Assembly (NCBI RefSeq): GCF_020905375.1
Contig: NZ_JAJJBU010000004.1
Location: 62,001-126,000, forward strand
DNA: 64,000 nt
DNA from: Arthrobacter cryoconiti
GTDB lineage: Bacteria > Actinomycetota > Actinomycetes > Actinomycetales > Micrococcaceae
Direction: 5' to 3'
The notes under the pieces were generated by a model. That model ran no database searches. It was not told the DNA's origin and was given only the letters and a program-made list of their open reading frames with translations. Positions 60,127 through 64,000 of the stretch are shown one piece after another. Numbering within the stretch: the first letter of the stretch is position 1; the number at the start of each line of letters is the position of its first letter. Made by a program: the position numbers and the translations under genes.

Positions 60127-60756
60127 GTGACTGATTTTGATGACGAGCAACACGACTCTTTACCCGAGCATCCAACAGATGGTCAGGGTGGGTACATGGA
60201 CCTCCCCCGCATTGAGCGGGCGGTCCGTGAGATTCTGCTGGCAGTAGGGGAGGACCCGGAACGCAGCGGACTTACCGACACCCCGAAGAGGGTGGCTAAG
60301 GCCTATGCGGAAGTTTTTGCCGGGCTTCACCAGGATCCGGCGGATGTTCTGGGCACCACCTTTGATATCTCCCATGAGGAGATGGTGCTGGTGAAGGACA
60401 TTCCGTTTTACTCGACGTGTGAGCACCATCTGGTGCCGTTCCACGGGAGTGCTCACGTTGGATACATCCCTTCCTCTGATGGAAGGGTGACCGGGCTGAG
60501 CAAATTGGCCCGTTTGGTGGATATCTATGCCAAGCGTCCACAGGTCCAAGAACGTCTGACCAGCCAGATAGCTGACTCGTTGGTCCAGCATTTGAAGCCC
60601 CGTGGCGCCATAGTCGTCATTGAGTGCGAACACATGTGCATGTCGATGCGTGGTGTTCGCAAGCCAGGGGCAAAAACCGTCACCAGTGCCGTGCGCGGCA
60701 TACTTCATGAGCCCGCAACCCGGGCTGAAGCAATGAGCTTGATTCTTGGAAGGTAA
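60127..60756 (+). CDS. folE: GTP cyclohydrolase I
   Basis: A 209-residue enzyme with the zinc ligands in [14 protein letters not shown] and [18 protein letters not shown], and the signature [20 protein letters not shown]. It makes dihydroneopterin triphosphate from GTP, the first step of folate synthesis. The GTG at 60127 follows the ftsH stop by 10 bp; the frame reaches back to 60016 inside ftsH, but the protein start is after it. First of the folE-folP-folB-folK run. Confidence 0.95.
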   Translation: MTDFDDEQHDSLPEHPTDGQGGYMDLPRIERAVREILLAVGEDPERSGLTDTPKRVAKAYAEVFAGLHQDPADVLGTTFDISHEEMVLVKDIPFYSTCEHHLVPFHGSAHVGYIPSSDGRVTGLSKLARLVDIYAKRPQVQERLTSQIADSLVQHLKPRGAIVVIECEHMCMSMRGVRKPGAKTVTSAVRGILHEPATRAEAMSLILGR

Positions 60757-60767
60757 CTAAACACACG

Positions 60768-61721
60768 ATGGATTCACTCGCAGCCGCCCCGGGCACAGGT
60801 CCGGCAACTTCTCCGCTACCCGTGCTCCGAGCTCGTTCCGCTAGGGCTACTTTCGCCTCCTTGCCGACCGAGCGAGCTGTTGTGATGGGGATACTTAATT
60901 GCACGCCTGATTCCTTTAGTGACGGCGGTGAGTACAACTCAACTGAGACCGCCATTGCCCATGGATTGCGCATGTTCTACGGCGGAGCAGACATCATCGA
61001 CGTGGGAGGCGAATCCACCCGTCCCGGGGCGCAGGAGGTCGACGAGGATGAGGAGCAGCGCCGCATTTTGGCCGTTGTGGAAGCCCTAGCCAAAGCGGGT
61101 GCGCTCGTCAGCGTGGACACACGTCATGCCACCACGGCAGCATTGGCGCTGGACGCTGGTGCTGGGCTGATAAATGATGTTTCCGGCGCGCATGTCCACC
61201 CGGAGATGATCGCACTAATTGCTGAACGTCATATCCCTTATGTGCTTATGCATAGCCGTGGAGATTCCCGCTCCATGGATTCATTGACCCAGTACGACGA
61301 CGTTGTGGACGACGTGATCCGTGAACTCTCCGAGACACGCCAGCGTCTCTACGACGCCGGAGTGTTGCCGGAAATGATCATTGTTGACCCGGGAATCGGG
61401 TTTTCTAAGAACGCCGAACAAAATTGGGAACTACTGGCCAATCTGGATCGTGTTGCGCAGATGGGTAACAAGGTTCTAGTTGGCACCTCGAGGAAACGCT
61501 TTTTGGGTTCGCTGCTGACTTCCGCTGGAAAAGCTGCTGCGCCGAAGGAGCGCGACGACGCGACGTCAGCCACCACTGCTCTTGCCGCGGCGCAGGGCGT
61601 GTGGGGTGTACGGGTGCACGACGTCGACGCCAGCCTGGACGCCACAAAAGTCGCCTCGCGATTGTTGATGGGCAAGCGGAACCGTGAAGCCCGCAAGCTT
61701 GTTCAAGCAGACACACTGTGA
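60768..61721 (+). CDS. folP: Dihydropteroate synthase
   Basis: A 317-residue TIM-barrel enzyme with MGILNCTPDSFSDGG, DVGGESTRPGAQEVDEDEE and the C-terminal VGTSRKRFLG signature. It condenses p-aminobenzoate with hydroxymethyl-dihydropterin pyrophosphate; it is the sulfonamide target. A non-conserved N-terminal stretch of about 35 residues precedes the domain. It overlaps folB by 4 bp (GTGA). Confidence 0.95.
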   Translation: MDSLAAAPGTGPATSPLPVLRARSARATFASLPTERAVVMGILNCTPDSFSDGGEYNSTETAIAHGLRMFYGGADIIDVGGESTRPGAQEVDEDEEQRRILAVVEALAKAGALVSVDTRHATTAALALDAGAGLINDVSGAHVHPEMIALIAERHIPYVLMHSRGDSRSMDSLTQYDDVVDDVIRELSETRQRLYDAGVLPEMIIVDPGIGFSKNAEQNWELLANLDRVAQMGNKVLVGTSRKRFLGSLLTSAGKAAAPKERDDATSATTALAAAQGVWGVRVHDVDASLDATKVASRLLMGKRNREARKLVQADTL

Positions 61722-62104
61722 CCCGGGACGACACCATCGCCCTGACGGGCATCACGGCAATTGGCTACCACGGGGTGTTCGAGTTCGAAAAGCGCGACGG
61801 TCAACCGTTTACGGTGGATGCAGTCTTGCACGCGGACCTTGGCCCGGCAGCTGCCAGTGACGAGCTGAGTAAGACGGCAAATTATGGTGAAGTGGCAGAA
61901 GACATCGCTGCCATGATCCGCGGCGATTCCTTTGACCTCATTGAGACACTCGCCGTGCGCATCGCGGAGAAAATTCTTGCCGGATACGCCATGGTGAACG
62001 CAGTTGAGGTCACCGTCCACAAACCCAAAGCTCCCATCCAGGTACCCTTTGGTGACGTCAGCATCAACGTTTTTCGTAGCAGGAATGACCAAGGAGCCAC
62101 ATGA
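61718..62104 (+). CDS. folB: Dihydroneopterin aldolase
   Basis: A 128-residue small aldolase: IALTGITAIGYHGVFEFEKRDGQPF, the catalytic and substrate residues in TANYGEVAEDI and FDLIETLAVRIAEKIL, and VTVHKPKAPIQVPFGDV. It splits dihydroneopterin into hydroxymethyl-dihydropterin and glycolaldehyde. GTG start, 4-bp overlaps on both sides with folP and folK, so it is translationally coupled. Confidence 0.94.
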   Translation: MTRDDTIALTGITAIGYHGVFEFEKRDGQPFTVDAVLHADLGPAAASDELSKTANYGEVAEDIAAMIRGDSFDLIETLAVRIAEKILAGYAMVNAVEVTVHKPKAPIQVPFGDVSINVFRSRNDQGAT

Positions 62105-62634
62105 ACGCCACCGGAGCTCTGACGCGTGTGATTCTGGCACTGGGCAGTAATTTAGGGGAACGGCGCGGCACTCTCGCCTCCGCCGTCGGCGATCTGGTGG
62201 ACCGCCCTGAGGTGCGTCTGGTGGACGTCTCCCCGGTGGTCTCCACGAAACCCGTGGGCGGCCCGGAAGGCCAACCCGATTTTTTGAATATGGTCATTGC
62301 CGTGGATACGACCCTGGATCCCTATGAACTTCTGGCTCATTGTCAGGGCGTGGAGCTGGCACACCACCGTGAACGCACGGTTCGCTGGGGGGCGCGCACG
62401 CTGGACATCGACATCATTAGCTATGGGGATCTCCATAGCGATGACCCCGAATTGACCCTTCCACACCCACGTGCTGCCGGACGAGCCTTTGTCATGTATC
62501 CGTGGTCCCTTATGGACCCTGGCGCCATGCTGGCTGGCCAGCCGGTGGTAGAACTCGCTGCCGTTGCAGGGGATATGTCGGGGATAGGGCATGCGGCCAT
62601 GGATGAGTTAGATGAAGAGTCACCGCTGGTCTGA
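62101..62634 (+). CDS. folK: Hydroxymethyl-dihydropterin pyrophosphokinase
   Basis: A 177-residue HPPK. Motifs are LALGSNLGERRGTLASAVGD, PDFLNMVIAVDTTLDPYELL and RWGARTLDIDIISYGDL (the two Asp metal ligands in DIDI). It transfers pyrophosphate from ATP to hydroxymethyl-dihydropterin, preparing the folP substrate. ATG start overlaps folB by 4 bp. A roughly 100-bp gap then leads to the DUF3180 gene. Confidence 0.94.
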   Translation: MNATGALTRVILALGSNLGERRGTLASAVGDLVDRPEVRLVDVSPVVSTKPVGGPEGQPDFLNMVIAVDTTLDPYELLAHCQGVELAHHRERTVRWGARTLDIDIISYGDLHSDDPELTLPHPRAAGRAFVMYPWSLMDPGAMLAGQPVVELAAVAGDMSGIGHAAMDELDEESPLV

Positions 62635-62739
62635 ACTAGGTAGCAAGTTTCTCCGTCTTCTCAAGGAACTAATCGAGCCGGAGCGGGAAATAAACGCTAC
62701 GGTTGGACCAGGGCAAGCAATCATAATGGTGAGGCAACG

Positions 62740-63255
62740 ATGAGGAGCACAATGCGGACCATTCGGCCTGCATGGCTGGGCGCCACCGCAGTGGTACTGG
62801 CGGTGGCCGGCTGGATCGCAACAGAATTGACGGCTCGGGCCAGCATGGCCTTGCCTGTGCTGCCGCTGAGCTCGTTGATCACTATGGGCCTGATTGTAGT
62901 GGTCTGTCTGTTTCTTGGTTTCAAGGTTCGTCGCTGGCGCGATGGCAAGCGCGACCGGCATCTAGACCCACTGTTGGCAGCCCGAACAGTGGTGCTGGCA
63001 CAGGCTTGTGCCTATGCCGGAGCGGTTCTGTTTGGCTGGCATGCCGGAATCCTTTTTGACCAGTTGCCCACCATTTCCTTGCGCGCTGAACTTGGCGTCA
63101 TCTGGCATATCGGCATCATGATGGCCGGTGGGCTGGTTATGGTGGTGACCGGGTTTGTGGTGGAACGCTTTTGCAAACTTCCCCCAGAGGACATGGAGCC
63201 TCCAGTAAAACCACGTGACAAGCGTGAAGGTCATGGTGAGGAAGAGTTTGCTTAA
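62740..63255 (+). CDS. DUF3180 family membrane protein
   Basis: A 171-residue protein with four predicted helices (about 10-30, 38-58, 88-106, 115-140) and a charged C-terminal tail (EDMEPPVKPRDKREGHGEEE). It matches the DUF3180 family that follows folK in actinobacteria; function unknown. The ATG at 62740 is used; another is four codons later. Its end overlaps the next gene. Confidence 0.85.
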   Translation: MRSTMRTIRPAWLGATAVVLAVAGWIATELTARASMALPVLPLSSLITMGLIVVVCLFLGFKVRRWRDGKRDRHLDPLLAARTVVLAQACAYAGAVLFGWHAGILFDQLPTISLRAELGVIWHIGIMMAGGLVMVVTGFVVERFCKLPPEDMEPPVKPRDKREGHGEEEFA

Positions 63256-63766
63256 ACGTCGCAGTGCCATTGATCCGAGTGATGTAGATTTTTTGCCGGT
63301 TTCGGAAAAACTGATCGCGGCCCGCCTCATTGAGAAAACGGGGGGTGCGCTGGTCTTTTTAGCGTTGCTCTCGCTGCCACTGATCCTGGCAACCACCGGC
63401 GTGTGGATGGGTTTCCCGGCGTGGCTGGCGTGGGGATTGCCTTCCGTGGTGTTGGTGATAGCTGTATGGACGCTTGTCTTGGTGCCGCGGCAGGTCCACG
63501 CAATTGGCTACGCCGAACGCAATGAGGATCTGCTGATCCGCGGAGGCATCATGTTCCACAAGCTCATGGTGGTTCCTTATGGGCGCATGCAATACGTCGA
63601 CGTCACGATGGGTCCGTTAGAACGCATGTTGGGGCTGAGCACAATTCACCTGCACACGGCGTCCACCGGTACCAACGCCCTGATCAATGGGCTCCCAGCG
63701 GCGGAGGCGGACAGGCTGCGCGAACAGCTCTCCGCCCTCGGTGAGGCGAAGCTGGCCGGACTGTGA
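63233..63766 (+). CDS. Bacterial PH-domain (bPH2, YdbS-like) membrane protein
   Basis: A roughly 177-residue protein: a short basic N-terminus, two membrane helices (ALVFLALLSLPLILATTGVW, GLPSVVLVIAVWTLVLVP), then a bPH2 domain with AIGYAERNEDLLIRGGIMFHKLMVVPYGRMQYVDVTMGPLERMLGLSTIHLHTAS features. The start is unclear: ATG 63233, GTG 63236 (best spaced to GAAGG), GTG 63215 and TTG 63248 are all in frame. It overlaps the DUF3180 gene and the next PH gene by 4 bp, forming the known YdbS-YdbT type pair. Confidence 0.82.
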   Translation: MVRKSLLKRRSAIDPSDVDFLPVSEKLIAARLIEKTGGALVFLALLSLPLILATTGVWMGFPAWLAWGLPSVVLVIAVWTLVLVPRQVHAIGYAERNEDLLIRGGIMFHKLMVVPYGRMQYVDVTMGPLERMLGLSTIHLHTASTGTNALINGLPAAEADRLREQLSALGEAKLAGL

Positions 63767-64000
63767 GCGGCACGCAAGGGCAGCCTCAACGCGATCTTCC
63801 TCCTTCGGGTACTCCTGGCCTGGCGGGGGGCTTCCATACCGACAGCGCCGACTTCTGGCACCGAGTACACCCCGTCTCACCGCTGGTCCGCGGCTGGGTG
63901 GCAGTGGTGGCCGTCTTGTTTATCTTTGGCCGTAACTCCTTAGAGCAAGTTTTTTTCAGGGGCGGTGGAAAGTCTTCTGGCGCCAGCATTGCCCCTACCC
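63763..64000 (+). CDS. Second PH-domain (YdbT-like) membrane protein, 5' part
   Basis: Begins at a GTG at 63763, overlapping the previous stop by 4 bp, and runs off the right edge. The 79 visible residues have a disordered N-terminus (SGTQGQPQRDLPPSGTPG), the conserved DFWHRVHPVSPLVRGW and a first membrane helix (VAVVAVLFIFG). This is the N-terminus of the larger bPH2 partner proteins that follow YdbS-like genes. Confidence 0.78.
   Translation, partial: MSGTQGQPQRDLPPSGTPGLAGGFHTDSADFWHRVHPVSPLVRGWVAVVAVLFIFGRNSLEQVFFRGGGKSSGASIAPT

Overview
This window looks like chromosomal DNA of a moderately GC-rich actinobacterium, most likely Arthrobacter sensu lato (Micrococcaceae). The signs are the block tilS-hpt-ftsH-folE-folP-folB-folK-DUF3180-PH-domain genes, the F420-associated DUF2342 zinc protease, DUF5997, a DUF222/HNH (13E12-type) gene, frequent GTG/TTG starts and several promoters that appear to make leaderless mRNA. 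The genus is inferred from content, not from any search. No rRNA, tRNA, CRISPR array, prophage or complete insertion sequence was seen.

Layout. 1-6971: the 5' end of an unidentified gene, a DoxX-like membrane protein, then a TetR regulator divergent from an operon for amine oxidation (flavin amine oxidase, tandem Usp protein, APC permease), closed by a 27-bp perfect-stem terminator; next a divergent DUF5997 / LysR-effector-domain pair. 7184-26463: a hydroxyproline catabolism island. It has a five-gene branched-chain-type ABC importer, then a DapA-like deaminase, a proline-racemase-family 4-hydroxyproline epimerase with both catalytic Cys, a two-subunit aconitase X (cis-3-hydroxyproline dehydratase type), an ornithine-cyclodeaminase-family pyrroline-2-carboxylate reductase, and a GntR/FCD regulator. 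After an SOS-box-controlled DUF222/HNH gene on the other strand comes a second operon with a three-subunit D-hydroxyproline dehydrogenase, a ketoglutarate-semialdehyde dehydrogenase and an aminopeptidase P. Four copies of one 19-bp palindrome (consensus GTAnnATGTSACATnnTAC) sit before the importer, the deaminase operon, the gntR gene and the dehydrogenase operon, so the island reads as one regulon. Together the genes would import hydroxyproline, turn trans-4-hydroxyproline into 2-oxoglutarate, turn cis-3-hydroxyproline into proline, and release residues from X-Pro peptides.

26470-43344: ordinary metabolism and stress genes: a zinc-free MDR oxidoreductase, a lone WXG100 protein, a RelA/SpoT-domain alarmone synthetase, a PfkB sugar kinase, a PEBP-like protein, a Cof-type HAD phosphatase, a GDPD-family esterase, glycerate kinase, a uracil/xanthine permease, a divergent ArsR regulator and CDF metal exporter, an FMN glutamate-synthase-like protein, pyruvate oxidase, phosphoglucomutase, and a membrane protein carrying 27 perfect copies of a 36-bp repeat. 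43441-53097: a POT peptide transporter, rhodanese, prephenate dehydratase, a small acidic protein, a DAG-kinase-like lipid kinase, seryl-tRNA synthetase, a DHA2 drug exporter with its TetR repressor and twin operators, another HAD phosphatase, and inorganic pyrophosphatase. 53359-64000: the conserved actinobacterial cell-wall / tRNA / purine salvage / FtsH / folate block, running off the right edge in a second PH-domain protein.

Convergent gene pairs in this genome are often separated by long perfect inverted repeats (up to 31 bp), which act as bidirectional terminators.
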